Assembly (NCBI RefSeq): GCF_017826695.1
Contig: NZ_JAFFZW010000001.1
Span: 868,001 to 932,000, forward strand
Length of the DNA: 64,000 bases
Source of the DNA: Pseudomonas alliivorans
GTDB taxonomy: Bacteria > Pseudomonadota > Gammaproteobacteria > Pseudomonadales > Pseudomonadaceae
Direction: 5' to 3'
In this document: positions 34,646 through 44,273 of the stretch, in pieces
How the letters are laid out: each line of letters opens with the position of its first letter
Numbering within the stretch: the first letter of the stretch is position 1
The notes under the pieces: generated by a model
Told to the model about the DNA's origin: nothing
The model's input: the letters and a program-made list of their open reading frames with translations, nothing else
The model's database searches: none
Translations under genes and position numbers: made by a program

Positions 34646-35998
34646 TTAAAGCGCCATGGACAGCAACATGATGAAGATCAGGCCGACGACCGAAAGGATG
34701 GTTTCCATCACAGTCCAGGTCTTGAAGGTTTCGGCCACTGTCATGTTGAAGTACTGCTTGACCAGCCAGAAGCCTGCGTCGTTCACGTGCGACAGGATAA
34801 GCGAACCCGCGCCGGTGGCCAGCACCAGCAACTCGCGGTTCACGCCTGGAATCAGACCCACTACCGGAGCCACGATGCCTGCGCCGGTGATGGTCGCAAC
34901 GGTCGCCGAACCGGTTGCGACACGAATCACCGCAGCCACCAGCCAGGCCAGCATGATCGGATTGATCTGCGCCTGTACCGCCATGTGACCGATCACGTCA
35001 CCCACGCCGCTGGCGACCAGCATCTGTTTGAAACCACCACCGGCGCCTACGATCAGCACGATGGCTGCGACCGGAGCCAGGCTCTGATCCAGCAGTTTCA
35101 TGATCTTGGAACGATCAAAGCCGCGTGCGGCACCGAAGGTGTAGAACGCCAGCAGCAGCGCGGCGAGCAGGGCGGTGATCGGGTGACCGATCAGGTCCAT
35201 CCAGATGCGGAACATGTTGCTTTCCGGCAGCGCAACGTCAGCAAAGGTCTTGAGCAGCATCAGGAACACCGGCAGCAGGATCGTCACCAGCGTGATGCCG
35301 AAGCCTGGCAGGTTCTCGGTGCTCGATTCCTTGGCGATCTGGTCCATCAATTCCTGCGAAGGCGTACCGGGAATGTATTTGGAGATCCACTTGCCATAGA
35401 TCGGGCCGGCAATGATTGCGGTCGGCAGCGCGATGATCAGGCCGTAGAAAATGGTTTTGCCGATATCAGCGCCGAAGATGCCGATGGCCAGAAGCGGGCC
35501 CGGATGCGGCGGAACCAGACCGTGCACGGCCGAAAGACCTGCCAGCAGCGGGATGCCGATCTTGACGATGGACACACCGGTGCGACGCGCGACGATGAAG
35601 ACCAGCGGAATCAACAGTACGAAGCCGATTTCGAAGAACAGCGGGATGCCCACCAGAAACGCGGAAAACATCATCGCCCAGTGCACCTTCTGCTTGCCGA
35701 AGGTGCGGATCAGGGTCTGCGCGATCTGATCCGCGCCGCCCGAATCGGCCATCAGCTTGCCGAGCATCGTGCCCAGCCCGAGGATGATGCCGACAAAGCC
35801 CAGTACGCCGCCGAAGCCGTCCTGGAAGGATTTCATGACTTTTTCCACCGGCATCCCGGAGGTCAGGCCGAGAAAGCCAGCCGCCAAGGTCAGCGCGACG
35901 AAAGGGTGAACCTTGAATTGGGTGATCAGCAGCACAAGGCCGACGATCGTCACCAACGCATCGACTAGCAGGAACGTCTCATGGGTCATACCGAACAT
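34646..35998 (-). CDS. gntT: Gluconate:H+ symporter GntT (GntP family)
   Basis: A 450-residue inner-membrane permease with 12 to 14 hydrophobic segments. GntP-family marks: VHPFVALTLAAGFLGLTSGM near 30-49, LSAVHGLVPPHPGPLLAIGI near 165, and GAGGGFKQMLVASGVG near 320, with ATGSATVATITGAGIVAP in the last third. It imports D-gluconate with protons. GGAGAG eight bases before the ATG sets the start. It lies downstream of gntK on the same strand, separated by 103 bases that contain their own GntR-type operator, so it can be transcribed both from the gntK promoter and independently. Confidence 0.93.
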   Translation of the reverse strand: MFGMTHETFLLVDALVTIVGLVLLITQFKVHPFVALTLAAGFLGLTSGMPVEKVMKSFQDGFGGVLGFVGIILGLGTMLGKLMADSGGADQIAQTLIRTFGKQKVHWAMMFSAFLVGIPLFFEIGFVLLIPLVFIVARRTGVSIVKIGIPLLAGLSAVHGLVPPHPGPLLAIGIFGADIGKTIFYGLIIALPTAIIAGPIYGKWISKYIPGTPSQELMDQIAKESSTENLPGFGITLVTILLPVFLMLLKTFADVALPESNMFRIWMDLIGHPITALLAALLLAFYTFGAARGFDRSKIMKLLDQSLAPVAAIVLIVGAGGGFKQMLVASGVGDVIGHMAVQAQINPIMLAWLVAAVIRVATGSATVATITGAGIVAPVVGLIPGVNRELLVLATGAGSLILSHVNDAGFWLVKQYFNMTVAETFKTWTVMETILSVVGLIFIMLLSMAL

Positions 35999-36069
35999 GG
36001 GTGTCTCTCCGGTTATTATTCTAGGGTGCTACCAGCTACTGCCAGCGCCATCCGTGCTTCGTGTGTGCA

Positions 36070-36083
36070 AGACAGCGCTGTCT
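36070..36083. promoter_or_regulatory. GntR operator upstream of gntT
   Basis: AGACAGCGCTGTCT is a perfect 14-bp palindrome in the gntK-gntT gap. The same sequence occurs at 36648-36661, and a variant at 36811-36824. Confidence 0.75.
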
Positions 36084-36101
36084 TTTGCACTCACGCCTTT
36101 A

Positions 36102-36629
36102 TCAGGCGTGGGAATCTTTCCACCAGGCTGCCGCTTGCGTGCCAATCTCTTCGATGGATTGGGTGGCATCGACTACCAGGGTGAGAGGTTCACCGTACGG
36201 AGGCTCGAGCGTTGCAAACTGGCTGTCGACCAGACTGGCGGGCATGAAATGCCCCGGACGGTGCGAGCAACGTTCGGCAGCCAGTTCCTTGGTCAGTTCC
36301 AGAAAAACAAAACCCAGCCCCGGAACGGCGTCACGCAGACGCTGACGGTAAATCAGCTTGAGGGACGAGCAGGTCAGGACAGGGTGTTCGCCTCGGGCGA
36401 GCGCGGCGACCATTTCTTCGCCCAGGCGGGTGAGCCAGCCGGCACGGTCGTCGTCGTTGAGGGGCGTTCCGGCGCTCATCTTCTTGATGTTGGCGGGTGG
36501 GTGGAAGGCATCACCTTCGATGAGGCGACCTCCGCTCTTGAGCGCAATTTCGGCGCCCACGGCGCTTTTGCCGCAGCCCGATACACCCATCACCACAAGG
36601 GCCGAAATAGCAGTATTCGCAGTTGTCAC
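36102..36629 (-). CDS. gntK: Gluconokinase GntK
   Basis: A 175-residue kinase that phosphorylates gluconate to 6-phosphogluconate, feeding the Entner-Doudoroff pathway. The P-loop is GVSGCGKS at about 15-22, then EGDAFHPPANIKKMSAGTPL (substrate loop), DDRAGWLTRL, and SHRPGHFMPASLVDSQFATL. The start is GTG at 36629 with GAGGT eight bases upstream, giving exactly the usual length of GntK proteins; the frame is open 60 codons further but without similarity. A hairpin CACGCCT/AGGCGTG overlaps the stop codon (36092-36110). Confidence 0.93.
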   Translation of the reverse strand: MTTANTAISALVVMGVSGCGKSAVGAEIALKSGGRLIEGDAFHPPANIKKMSAGTPLNDDDRAGWLTRLGEEMVAALARGEHPVLTCSSLKLIYRQRLRDAVPGLGFVFLELTKELAAERCSHRPGHFMPASLVDSQFATLEPPYGEPLTLVVDATQSIEEIGTQAAAWWKDSHA

Positions 36630-36647
36630 AGTAGGCACCTCATCTGG

Positions 36648-36661
36648 AGACAGCGCTGTCT
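36648..36661. promoter_or_regulatory. GntR operator upstream of gntK
   Basis: Second perfect copy of AGACAGCGCTGTCT, 19 bases before the gntK start codon and overlapping the expected promoter-leader region, as befits a repressor site. Confidence 0.75.
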
Positions 36662-36810
36662 TTGTTCGGTGGACATCATGTCCAGCCGTGGCTGTTCCAG
36701 TTCTTGTCGTTGTTTTGGGTTCAACAATACACATCGGAGGCTGTTCTCCGTGGCAACCCGGCGCGGGCGGCAAATGTGAAACCAGCGATAAAGCGTTGTC
36801 ACGGTCCATG

Positions 36811-36824
36811 AGACAGCGCTACCT
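36811..36824. promoter_or_regulatory. Imperfect GntR operator upstream of gntR
   Basis: AGACAGCGCTACCT keeps the left half and the AGCGCT core of the palindrome found at two other sites. It lies 49 bases before gntR, suggesting weaker autoregulation. Confidence 0.6.
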
Positions 36825-36872
36825 TATGGGGCATTCGACACATTTGGCAACCCCTATGTTAGTTGGCAACGC

Positions 36873-37889
36873 ATGATACGCATTGGTTCCCGCTCTACCG
36901 GCCGTCCGACCCTCAATGAAGTTGCCCGCCTTGCCGCGGTTTCCCCTATTACCGCGTCCCGTGCGTTGCGTGGCGTCGCGACCGTTGCGCCGGAACTGGT
37001 TGAAAAGGTCCGCGCGGCGGCCCAGAGCCTGGGCTATGTCGCCAACCCCGCAGCACGGGCACTGGCGTCGTCCTGCAGCCAGACGGTCGTGGTGCTGGTG
37101 CCATCGCTGTCGAACCAGCTGTTCATCGAGACGCTGGAGGCCATTCAGGATGTGTTGCGCCCTCGTGGTCTGGATGTGGTGATCGGCAACTATCACTATT
37201 CCCCGGAGGAAGAGGAAACGCTGCTGCGCAACCATCTGGTCAACCGGCCGCGGGGCATTCTGCTCACCGGCTTCGACCGCACGCCGGCGACGCATCAGAT
37301 GTTGGAAACCAGTGGCATTCCCTGTGTGCACATGATGGAGCTGGATCCTCGTCAGGGCGCCTACAGTGTCGGCTTTTCCCAGGAACAGGCGGGCGCGCAG
37401 GCAGCCCTTCATTTGCTCGGCCGGGGAAGAACGCGGCTCGCGTACGTGGCGGCCCAGCTCGACACACGGGTACTGCAGCGCGGTGCGGGCTTTCGTCAGG
37501 TTCTGGAAGACGCTGGCCGTTTCGACGCGCAACTGCAAGTCACGACACCGCTGCCGTCGTCCATTGGCCTGGGTGGCGAACTGTTCGCCCGGCTGCTGGA
37601 TGAACACCCTGATGTGGACGGTATTTTTTTCTGCAATGACGACCTGGCGCAGGGCGCTTCGCTGGAAGCCTTGCGCCTCGGCGTCGCTATTCCGCAACGG
37701 GTCTCGCTGGTGGGTTTCAATGACCTGCCGGGCTCGGCACACATGGTGCCGCGCCTGACGTCCATTCGCACCCCGCGACAGGAAGTCGGCCAGCGCGCCG
37801 CACAGTTGCTGCTGGGTTTGCTCGACGGCGTACCCCAGCAGGCCAGGGTTGACCTCGGGTTCGAACTGGTGCTGCGCGAAAGTTCGTGA
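36873..37889 (+). CDS. gntR: LacI-family gluconate repressor GntR
   Basis: A 338-residue LacI-type repressor: helix-turn-helix at about 12-60 (RPTLNEVARLAAVSPITASR, then ALRGVATV and the hinge LGYVANPAARALAS), followed by a periplasmic-binding-type effector domain (VVVLVPSLSNQLFIETLEAI, DGIFFCNDDLAQGASLEALR, VSLVGFNDLPGSAHMVPRLT). It is divergent from gntK-gntT and fits the Pseudomonas GntR that releases DNA on binding gluconate or 6-phosphogluconate. The repeated palindromes in the intergenic regions are its probable binding sites. Confidence 0.92.
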   Translation: MIRIGSRSTGRPTLNEVARLAAVSPITASRALRGVATVAPELVEKVRAAAQSLGYVANPAARALASSCSQTVVVLVPSLSNQLFIETLEAIQDVLRPRGLDVVIGNYHYSPEEEETLLRNHLVNRPRGILLTGFDRTPATHQMLETSGIPCVHMMELDPRQGAYSVGFSQEQAGAQAALHLLGRGRTRLAYVAAQLDTRVLQRGAGFRQVLEDAGRFDAQLQVTTPLPSSIGLGGELFARLLDEHPDVDGIFFCNDDLAQGASLEALRLGVAIPQRVSLVGFNDLPGSAHMVPRLTSIRTPRQEVGQRAAQLLLGLLDGVPQQARVDLGFELVLRESS

Positions 37890-38192
37890 TTCAGCGTCGA
37901 GCAGGTTGCTGACCAATGGTGAGCCACCTGCACATGCCTGCACCGCGACGGCTCCAGCCCCCGACAGCGTTGCGTTTCACCCTCTGAAAGCTCTTTTTGC
38001 CACCACGTTTGGCCCGCCTCAAACTGTCATTTCTGTCAGTACCCAACCCGTCTCGGCCAGTATTCAATGACCTGAGGTTTTTGGATCCGAGTGGCATAAG
38101 TGCAATTGCCGCATCGTTTGTTGATGGGGCCATACCTTCTTATCTTTCCCCCATCGTGGCGGTCTCGCGAGACCTATTCACAGGTGAGTGAC
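37890..38192. other. Intergenic region before the beta-propeller gene
   Basis: About 300 bases between two plus-strand genes. It contains no recognised gene. Its one clear feature is the palindrome at 38161-38174. Confidence 0.5.
38161..38174. promoter_or_regulatory. Perfect 14-bp palindrome before the beta-propeller gene
   Basis: GGTCTCG-CGAGACC is uninterrupted and ends 18 bases before the ATG, just before the AGGTGA ribosome-binding site. It could be an operator or, in RNA, a small hairpin close to the ribosome-binding site. Confidence 0.45.
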
Positions 38193-39164
38193 ATGCACAA
38201 AAAAGCATCTCAGGACGTAAACGCTTTTACCCACATGGCAGATCCGGACGGCGCAGGAGTACCGCTGGACCTTGCATGGCTGACGGGCATTATTCCGCTG
38301 GGTTTCGTGCCCAAGGAAATTGTCGTCAGCCCCGATGAAAAGACGCTTTATGTGTCTCATGAAAACGGTAGAGAAATCAGCGTGGTTGATGTCGGGACAT
38401 CGAGTGTGGTGAGTAGTATCAAAGGGGCAGGGGCGGGCGATATCACCCTCAGTCCCGACGGCAGGCGGCTCTATACGGCGGGCTACAACAAGTGCTTTGT
38501 GATCAGCACACTCACGCACGAGGTGATCCGGGTCATTCCTTCCAGCAGCGTCAACAGGATTGTCTGCAGCCCGGACGGCCGGTTCATTTACCTGTCGTTC
38601 CAGTACGCGCTGGAAGGGATGATCCGCCAGATCGAGACGCAACACTACAGCGTCGTCAACGATTTCGATCTGGGCACCCTGTCCAATGCGTCGCTGGTAT
38701 TAGGGGTCAGTCCCGGGAACGACCGTATATACGCCTCGGCACTGGCGGACGGCATCGGCACGACAGCCATCTGCGCCATCGGCACGATCAATTATCTGCA
38801 GCACGACATTCCCGGCTTCACCGACCCCAGATCACTGGCAATCAGTTCGAGTGGAGCCCATTTGTACGTCGGTGGCATTGACGAGGTGTACGTGGTCGAC
38901 GCGACCACATGCAGAATGTTCTACCGCGAGAAAATCGGCGCGCAGGGCTACCCGGTCACCATCATCGGCATCACGCCGGATGACCGTTACGTGTACGCGG
39001 TTTATACCTGCAACTTCGACGTGTACAGAATCGACACGGTCAAGGGAACGGTCAGTTGCGTCGCCTTCTTTCCGTCCATGGGAGGCTCGGTGCTGAACAG
39101 GGCAGGTACTCATCTTTACAGCACTCATACCGACATGAACTGGATCTCCATCTACAAGCTGTAG
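38193..39164 (+). CDS. YVTN/YncE-like beta-propeller protein
   Basis: A 323-residue protein made of about seven repeats with the propeller signature: EIVVSPDEKTLYVSHENGRE, DITLSPDGRRLYTAGYNKC, RIVCSPDGRFIYLSFQYA, LVLGVSPGNDRIYASALADG, LAISSSGAHLYVGG, IIGITPDDRYVYAVYTC and LNRAGTHLYSTHTD. No signal peptide is visible, which is unusual because many YVTN propellers are exported. Such folds mediate protein or ligand binding. The gene stands alone; its start at 38193 has AGGTGA upstream. It could be a scaffold or a lactonase-like enzyme, but no catalytic motif is seen. Confidence 0.8.
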   Translation: MHKKASQDVNAFTHMADPDGAGVPLDLAWLTGIIPLGFVPKEIVVSPDEKTLYVSHENGREISVVDVGTSSVVSSIKGAGAGDITLSPDGRRLYTAGYNKCFVISTLTHEVIRVIPSSSVNRIVCSPDGRFIYLSFQYALEGMIRQIETQHYSVVNDFDLGTLSNASLVLGVSPGNDRIYASALADGIGTTAICAIGTINYLQHDIPGFTDPRSLAISSSGAHLYVGGIDEVYVVDATTCRMFYREKIGAQGYPVTIIGITPDDRYVYAVYTCNFDVYRIDTVKGTVSCVAFFPSMGGSVLNRAGTHLYSTHTDMNWISIYKL

Positions 39165-39287
39165 CATTGCCTGCACCGATCTCGCCGCCACCAGTGTTTC
39201 GAATACCTTCCTTCAGACAAACGCCGAATGTTTCTCCAGGCACCGCGCACGGGCCAGAGAAATATTCGGCACGGCAGTGCGGGTGAT

Positions 39288-41471
39288 CTACTGCTGCCTG
39301 CGGTTCTTGAATGCCAGTCTGGACTCGTGCAGCAGAGGCTCGGTGTACCCGGCAGGCTGCTCGCAGCCTTTGAACACCAGATCGCAGGCGGTCCTGAATG
39401 CGGACGAGTGCTTGAAGTCCTTCGCCATGGCCTGGTAATGCGAGTCCCCGGCGTTCTGCTTGTCCACCACCTTGGCCATTCGCTCCAGCACGCTTTGCAC
39501 GTATTCGGCATCGACCACCTTGTGCAACAGCCAGTTGGCCATGTGCTGACTGGAGATGCGCAGCGTCGCGCGATCTTCCATCAACCCCACATTGTGAATG
39601 TCCGGCACTTTGGAACAGCCCACGCCCTGTTCCACCCAGCGGACCACGTAGCCCAGCAGACCCTGGGCATTGTTCTCCAGCTCCTCGCGAATCTGCTCCT
39701 GGGTCCATTGCGGATCGGCGACCACCGGGATGGTAAGCAGGTCGTCGAGCAACTGTTCCCTGACATCCTCCGGATTCTGCTGTTCAAGCGTCTGCTGAAC
39801 GGCGCGCACATCGACCCGATGATAGTGCAGGGCGTGCAGGGTAGCGGCAGTCGGCGATGGCACCCAGGCCGTTGTGGCGCCTGATTGCGGATGGCCGATT
39901 TTCTGCTCCAGCATGTCGGCCATCCGGTCCGGCATCGCCCACATGCCCTTGCCGATCTGCGCCCGTCCACGCAGCCCGCAGGCCAGGCCCACCAATACGT
40001 TGCTGCGCTCATACGCCTTGATCCACGGCGTGTTTTTCATCTCGCCCTTGCGCAGCACGGGACCTGCCTGCATGGCGCTGTGGATTTCATCGCCGGTGCG
40101 GTCCAGAAAGCCGGTGTTGATGAACGCTACCCGTGCCGAAGCCGCTTCGATGCATGCCTTGAGGTTGACGCTGGTGCGCCGCTCTTCGTCCATGATGCCC
40201 ATCTTCACAGTGTGGCGAGGCAGTTTGAGCAGGTCCTCGATACGGCTGAACAGCTGATCGGCGAACGCGACCTCGTCCGGGCCGTGCATTTTCGGTTTGA
40301 CGATGTAAATGCTGCCCGCGCGGGAATTGCCGCGTCGTTTCAGGTCGTGAAGCGCAATCAGGCTGGTCATCACGCCGTCCAGAATGCCCTCGGGGATCTC
40401 GTTTCCGTCGTGGTCGACAATCGCCGGGTTGGTCATCAAATGGCCGACATTGCGAATGAACAGTAACGAACGGCCGCGCAGCTTGAGTTCGCCGCCCTTG
40501 GCCGCCGTGTAGGTGCGATCGGGATTGAGGGTGCGCGTCACCGGTTTGCCACCCTTATCGAGAGTGGCGGCAAGGTCGCCTTTCATCAGGCCCAGCCAGT
40601 TGCGGTACACCTGTATCTTGTCGTCGGCATCCACGGCGGCCACCGAATCTTCGCAGTCGATGATGGTGGACAGCGCCGACTCCAGGAGCAGGTCTTTGAT
40701 GCCCGCCACATCGCTGCTGCCGACCGGGTGGCGTGGGTCGATCTGGATCTCGATGTGCAGGCCATTGTTCTTGAGCAGAATGGCGTCAGGCTTGTCGGGC
40801 TCGCCTTGAAAACCCACATATTTTTCCGGTTGCTGCAGCGTGGTTCGGGTGCCATTGGCCAGTGTGATGTGCAACTGGCTGTCTTCGATGTGATAGCGAC
40901 GGGCATCGACGTGACTGCCCTTGGCAAGCGGCGCGCTGGTGTCGAGCAGTTCGCGGGCGAAGACGATCACCTTGGCACCGCGCAGCGGGTTGTAGCCTGC
41001 GCTGATTTCGGCACCGTTGGCGGTGGAGATTGCGTCGGTGCCGTAGAGCGCATCGTACAGCGATCCCCAGCGGGCATTGGCGGCATTGAGCGCGTAACGC
41101 GCATTGCTGGCAGGAACCACCAGTTGCGGGCCGGCCTGTTCGCTGATTTCCAGATCGACATTGGAGGTCGTCGCGCTGACCCGCTCGGGGACCGCACGCA
41201 GATAACCGATCGATTTCAGAAACTCGCGATAGGCGGGCATGTCGCTGATCGGGCCGGGATGCTTTTTGTGCCAAGTGTCGAGTTCGTCCTGCAAGCGCGC
41301 ACGCTCGGCCAGCAACTCGCGGTTGCGCGGGGCCAGTTCGTGCACCAGCGCATCGAAACTGTCCCAGAACGTTTCCGGGTCCAGGCCGGTGCCGGGCAGG
41401 ACTTCTTCATCGACGAAACGTTGCAGGTTGACGGCCACCTTGAGGCGTTGGCATTTGATGAAGTCGGTCAT
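39288..41471 (-). CDS. glcB: Malate synthase G
   Basis: A 727-residue cytoplasmic enzyme condensing glyoxylate with acetyl-CoA to malate. The length matches monomeric isoform G. Recognisable segments are [72 protein letters not shown] and [20 protein letters not shown]. It is the last gene of the glycolate operon, 75 bases after glcG, with a REP-like hairpin in between. It uses the glyoxylate made by GlcDEF, so the operon turns glycolate into a TCA-cycle intermediate. Confidence 0.97.
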   Translation of the reverse strand: MTDFIKCQRLKVAVNLQRFVDEEVLPGTGLDPETFWDSFDALVHELAPRNRELLAERARLQDELDTWHKKHPGPISDMPAYREFLKSIGYLRAVPERVSATTSNVDLEISEQAGPQLVVPASNARYALNAANARWGSLYDALYGTDAISTANGAEISAGYNPLRGAKVIVFARELLDTSAPLAKGSHVDARRYHIEDSQLHITLANGTRTTLQQPEKYVGFQGEPDKPDAILLKNNGLHIEIQIDPRHPVGSSDVAGIKDLLLESALSTIIDCEDSVAAVDADDKIQVYRNWLGLMKGDLAATLDKGGKPVTRTLNPDRTYTAAKGGELKLRGRSLLFIRNVGHLMTNPAIVDHDGNEIPEGILDGVMTSLIALHDLKRRGNSRAGSIYIVKPKMHGPDEVAFADQLFSRIEDLLKLPRHTVKMGIMDEERRTSVNLKACIEAASARVAFINTGFLDRTGDEIHSAMQAGPVLRKGEMKNTPWIKAYERSNVLVGLACGLRGRAQIGKGMWAMPDRMADMLEQKIGHPQSGATTAWVPSPTAATLHALHYHRVDVRAVQQTLEQQNPEDVREQLLDDLLTIPVVADPQWTQEQIREELENNAQGLLGYVVRWVEQGVGCSKVPDIHNVGLMEDRATLRISSQHMANWLLHKVVDAEYVQSVLERMAKVVDKQNAGDSHYQAMAKDFKHSSAFRTACDLVFKGCEQPAGYTEPLLHESRLAFKNRRQQ

Positions 41472-41497
41472 GGGGAAGGTTCCTGGTTAAGGTTCTG

Positions 41498-41524
41498 ATC
41501 GTGCCAATGCTCCGCGTTGGCATG
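41498..41524. repeat. REP-like element, copy 2, between glcG and glcB
   Basis: GATCGTGCCAATGCTCCGCG is followed by TTGGCATG; TGCCAA (41502-41507) pairs with TTGGCA (41517-41522). Compared with copy 1, the changed stem base is matched by a compensating change on the other arm. Confidence 0.65.
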
Positions 41525-41546
41525 ATCTGTAAAAGTGTCGGGCCCC

Positions 41547-41954
41547 TCAATCCGCATTCAGCGCCGCGATACCTGCCTTGGCGACCTGGGCATCCTGCTC
41601 GGCCTTTACGCCGGATACGCCGACTGCGCCGATCACCTGGCCATCGACAATCACCGGCACACCGCCTTCCAGCGAGGTCAGCAACGGGGCGCTGAGAAAT
41701 GCCGTGCGGCCACCGTTGACCATGTCTTCATAGCCCTTGGATTCGCGTTTGCCCAACGCCGATGTACGGGCTTTTTCGATGGAGATGTAGCTGCTGATCG
41801 CTGAGGCATCGTCCAGGCGCTCGAAGGCCAACAGATGGCCGCCATCATCGACAATCGCAATCGCTACGGCCCAGCCGTTGGCCTGCGCCTCGTTGCGGGC
41901 GGCGATGAGCATCTGGCTGACTTCGTTCTGGGTCAATACGGTTTTGATTTTCAT
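41547..41954 (-). CDS. glcG: GlcG, haem-binding-type accessory protein
   Basis: A 135-residue GlcG/HbpS family protein: MKIKTVLTQNEVSQMLIAAR, then AIVDDGGHLLAFERLDDA, GGRTAFLSAPLLTSLEGGVP, and AVGVSGVKAEQDAQVAKAGI. It lies in its canonical place between glcF and glcB. Homologues bind haem or small ligands; the role in glycolate use remains unclear. AGGAG six bases before the ATG gives a strong start. Confidence 0.93.
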   Translation of the reverse strand: MKIKTVLTQNEVSQMLIAARNEAQANGWAVAIAIVDDGGHLLAFERLDDASAISSYISIEKARTSALGKRESKGYEDMVNGGRTAFLSAPLLTSLEGGVPVIVDGQVIGAVGVSGVKAEQDAQVAKAGIAALNAD

Positions 41955-41985
41955 GAGAGCTCCTGAGAAAAATGGGTCGAAATAA

Positions 41986-43212
41986 TCAGTGCGTACCGTT
42001 CAGCGCCTGGTCGATCAGCTCGATCCAGTGCCGTACCGGTGTTCGATGGGCGCTCGCCAGATGGGTCTGGCAGCCGATGTTCGCGGTGGCGATGACCTGT
42101 GGTTTGCCACTCTCCAGCGCATTCATCCGGTTGTCGCGCAACTGGCGGGCCAGGACCGGTTGTGTGACTGAATAGGTGCCTGCCGAGCCGCAGCACAAAT
42201 GACCATCCGGCACAGCCGTCAGGTTGAAGCCTAGACGAGTCAATACCCGTTCGACTTCGCCACCCAGCTTTTGCGCGTGCTGCAAGGTACAGGGGCAATG
42301 GAACGCCAGCCGCGTGTCGGTTTTGATGGCCAGCGTTTCCAGAGGTTCGTCACGCAGCACTTCGACCAGATCACGGGCCTTCGCACTGACCCGCGCAGCC
42401 TTATCGGCGTAAGCCGGGTCGTGGCGCAGCAAATGGCCGTAATCCTTGACGAATGCCCCGCAGCCACTCGCCGTCTGGACAATGCTCTGTGCGCCACCCT
42501 CGATGGCTGGCCACCACGCGTCGATGTTGCGCCGGGCACGATCCAGTCCGGCTTCCTGCGCGTTGAGGTGATAATCCACCGCGCCGCAGCAACCCGCTTC
42601 GCGGACCGGAGTGACGCTGATGCCGAGACGGTCCAGCACGCGAGCGGTGGCCGCGTTGGTGTTGGGCGACAGCGCCGGTTGCACGCAGCCTTCCAGCATC
42701 AACACCTGGCGTGCGTGGCGAGTGACCGGGCGTACGCCTGCCGGGTTGATGTCGGTCGGCAGTTTGTCTTTCAGCGTGCCCGGCAGCAGCGGGCGAAACG
42801 TGGTGCCCATGCGGGTCAGCGTTTTGAACAGACTCGCGTTGGGCACGACGTTTCGCAACCCTTCACGCAACAGCCGCTGACCCAGCGGACGTGGCACCGC
42901 GGCATCGACGACAGCGCGACCGATGTCCAGCAGGTTGTGATAATCGACGCCCGACGGGCAGGTGGTCTCGCAGTTGCGACAGCTCAGGCAGCGGTCCAGG
43001 TGCAGTTGAGTTTTCTCGGTGACTTCATTGCCCTCCAGCACCTGTTTGATCAGATAGATCCTGCCACGCGGACCGTCCAGCTCATCACCCAGCAACTGGT
43101 AGGTCGGGCAGGTGGCGTTGCAGAAACCGCAGTGCACGCAACTGCGCAGAATACGTTCGGCTTCTTCAGCGCGGGGCAGTTGTCGGGCCTGTTCGCTCAA
43201 GGTGGTCTGCAT
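41986..43212 (-). CDS. glcF: Glycolate oxidase iron-sulfur subunit GlcF
   Basis: A 408-residue subunit with two ferredoxin-type 4Fe-4S motifs (C25-x2-C28-x2-C31-x3-C35 and C75-x2-C78-x2-C81-x3-C85) and two cysteine-rich CCG domains (GCCGAVDYHL and LCCGSAGTYSV). It passes electrons from the flavin subunits to the quinone pool at the membrane. The start has GGAG eight bases upstream and lies two bases after the glcE stop, indicating coupling. Confidence 0.96.
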   Translation of the reverse strand: MQTTLSEQARQLPRAEEAERILRSCVHCGFCNATCPTYQLLGDELDGPRGRIYLIKQVLEGNEVTEKTQLHLDRCLSCRNCETTCPSGVDYHNLLDIGRAVVDAAVPRPLGQRLLREGLRNVVPNASLFKTLTRMGTTFRPLLPGTLKDKLPTDINPAGVRPVTRHARQVLMLEGCVQPALSPNTNAATARVLDRLGISVTPVREAGCCGAVDYHLNAQEAGLDRARRNIDAWWPAIEGGAQSIVQTASGCGAFVKDYGHLLRHDPAYADKAARVSAKARDLVEVLRDEPLETLAIKTDTRLAFHCPCTLQHAQKLGGEVERVLTRLGFNLTAVPDGHLCCGSAGTYSVTQPVLARQLRDNRMNALESGKPQVIATANIGCQTHLASAHRTPVRHWIELIDQALNGTH

Positions 43213-43214
43213 GG

Positions 43215-44273
43215 TCAGAGCTCCGCGTACAGTCGGCCGGGGTTGAAGATTCCTTGCGGATCAAGCCGGTTCTTGAGTTGATGGTGATAGCGCAGCAACG
43301 GCGTGACCAGCGGCTGGAAAGGACTGTCATGGTGGCCTGGCGCGTAACAGGTGACATGCCCGCCGACCGCCGTTGCCATGCTGCGAATGGTCTCACCGCT
43401 GGCGTCGGATTTCAGCCAGCGCTGCGCCCCGGCCCAGTCGATGAGCTGCTCGCCCGGCAGATTCAGTACGCCGGTATCGGCCGGTACGCAGATGCGCCAC
43501 AGCGGCCGCGGATCGGCAAAGAACGGCAGACGCTGCTCATTGAGTGCTTGCCAGTACGTCGGCTCCAGCTTTTCGCCCCCCAGTCTGTCGTGGGCAGCGG
43601 CCACCGAGCCTTCGCCACCTTCAAGGCGCAGACGCAGTATTTTTCCGTCATGGCTGGCGGCACTGATCGGCATCGGCTGCTGGCCCCATTGCGTCAGGCT
43701 CGTCAGCGCGCGGGCACTGTCCATCTCCAGCGCAATACTGCTGCACAGGCGCGGCCTTGGCAGCACCTTGAGCGACACTTCGGTCAGTACACCCAGACAC
43801 CCCATACTGCCCGCCATCAAGCGCGAGACGTCATAGCCCGCCACATTCTTCATCACTTCGCCGCCGAACCGCAGGTGCTTGCCGTGACCGGTAATCACAC
43901 GGGTGCCCAGCACGAAATCGCGCACCGATCCGCTCCACGGGCGGCGCGGCCCCGACAGCCCGGCGGCGACCATGCCGCCCAGCGTGGCGTCGCCGAAGGT
44001 TGGCGGCTCACAGGGCAGCATCTGACCTGCATCTTCAAGTGTCTGCATCAGCTCGTTCAACGGCGTACCGGCACGCGCGGTGATGACCAGTTCGGTCGGG
44101 TCGTAACTCACGATGCCCGAGTGAGCACGCGTGTCCAGCACGTTGCCTGACACTTCGCGGCCGAGAAACGCCTTGCTGTTACCGCCCTGAATGCGCAGTG
44201 GCGTGGCGTCTTGCAAGGCCTGATTGACCTGATCGAGCAGGGCGGCACTGGCGTCTCTGTCCTGTGCAATCAT
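43215..44273 (-). CDS. glcE: Glycolate oxidase FAD-binding subunit GlcE
   Basis: A 352-residue protein of the FAD-linked oxidase family: PLRIQGGNSKAFLGREVSGN, then a FAD-contact segment CEPPTFGDATLGGMVAAGLS and VMKNVAGYDVSRLMAGSMG. It forms the glycolate oxidase complex with GlcD and GlcF. The ATG overlaps the glcD stop codon region by one base, so translation is coupled. Confidence 0.96.
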   Translation of the reverse strand: MIAQDRDASAALLDQVNQALQDATPLRIQGGNSKAFLGREVSGNVLDTRAHSGIVSYDPTELVITARAGTPLNELMQTLEDAGQMLPCEPPTFGDATLGGMVAAGLSGPRRPWSGSVRDFVLGTRVITGHGKHLRFGGEVMKNVAGYDVSRLMAGSMGCLGVLTEVSLKVLPRPRLCSSIALEMDSARALTSLTQWGQQPMPISAASHDGKILRLRLEGGEGSVAAAHDRLGGEKLEPTYWQALNEQRLPFFADPRPLWRICVPADTGVLNLPGEQLIDWAGAQRWLKSDASGETIRSMATAVGGHVTCYAPGHHDSPFQPLVTPLLRYHHQLKNRLDPQGIFNPGRLYAEL

